From Candidatus Heimdallarchaeota archaeon (GTDB taxonomy: Archaea > Asgardarchaeota > Heimdallarchaeia > Heimdallarchaeales > Kariarchaeaceae), in NCBI GenBank assembly GCA_015522385.1, contig WAMJ01000148.1, forward strand, positions 1-23,095: a DNA stretch of 23,095 bases, in the 5' to 3' direction. The position numbers were made by a program, and so were the translations under genes. Positions 22,959-23,095 of the stretch are shown piece by piece (the stretch's first letter is position 1; the number at the start of each line of letters is the position of its first letter). The notes under the pieces are model-generated. The model did no database searches. It was given only the letters and a program-made list of their open reading frames with translations, and was not told where the DNA came from.

Positions 22959-22967
22959 AATATAAAG
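22959..22967 (+). promoter_or_regulatory. TATA box for the right-edge gene
   Basis: AATATAAAG is centred about 30 nt before ATG 22993. It supports a real gene beginning here. Confidence 0.5.
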
Positions 22968-22992
22968 CAGAACGTCCCATTTTCAATTGCTG

Positions 22993-23095
22993 ATGGAAGA
23001 ACAACTACGTGAGGTCAGTTACCTCTGCACTCACTGCAAGCAGAATCAGAGACTTAAAATTGATCCAGATTTGCACTTGCAGAGGAGGGAGATAG
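22993..23095 (+). CDS. CxxC-containing protein (partial, runs off right edge)
   Basis: A frame opens at ATG 22993 and stays open for 34 codons to the edge. It begins MEEQLREVSYLCTHCKQNQR; Cys 12 and Cys 15 form a CxxC knuckle typical of zinc ribbons or rubredoxin-like folds, so a second Cys pair is expected further on. A TATA about 30 nt upstream supports the start. I cannot name the family from this much sequence. Confidence 0.6.
   Translation, partial: MEEQLREVSYLCTHCKQNQRLKIDPDLHLQRREI

Overview
The window looks archaeal. Nearly every gene has an AT-rich TATA-box-like element centred about 25-30 nt before its start codon, so short-leader or leaderless transcripts are expected, and many starts are GTG or TTG. 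The one tRNA, tRNA-Gln(CTG), has no encoded CCA. A leucine-rich-repeat protein, a full-length Hsp90 and a bacterial/eukaryotic-type MetK in an archaeal setting suggest an Asgard archaeon, perhaps Thorarchaeota-like. That placement is an inference from gene content and promoter style; no marker gene here proves it.

Left part (1-4074). A secreted zinc-dependent phospholipase C / S1-P1 nuclease-like gene runs off the left edge on the minus strand. Upstream of it lie an unrecognised 187-aa gene and tRNA-Gln. On the plus strand follow a Gfo/Idh/MocA oxidoreductase with its own codon style, a 450-nt gap filled by a decayed ~30-nt tandem repeat, and an LRR protein. A second repeat cluster sits in the convergent gap after the LRR gene.

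Middle part (4075-13303). This is a glycan-assembly neighbourhood in alternating divergent and convergent pairs: a large GT-C polytopic glycosyltransferase (-), a DPM1-like GT2 glycosyltransferase (+), a GT4 glycosyltransferase (-), a long-chain polyprenyl diphosphate synthase (+), a nucleotide-sugar epimerase (-) and a cellulose-synthase-like processive GT2 (+). A sugar-1-phosphate nucleotidyltransferase lies further right (18849-19550). A simple reading is that the synthase makes the polyprenyl carrier, the nucleotidyltransferase and epimerase make activated sugars, GT2 charges the carrier, and the GT-C enzyme transfers sugar outside the membrane, with GT4 and the processive GT2 building chains.

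Right part (13335-23095). MetK is followed by a two-gene heterodimeric ABC exporter whose ATP sites are clearly asymmetric (one degenerate, one canonical), a small GNAT acetyltransferase, the nucleotidyltransferase, a TetA-like MFS transporter, and Hsp90/HtpG with an acidic linker. A partial CxxC protein begins just before the right edge. A further diverged copy of the 2.4-2.7 kb repeat lies between the MFS and Hsp90 genes, so that repeat is dispersed. I see no CRISPR array, IS element, prophage or rRNA.
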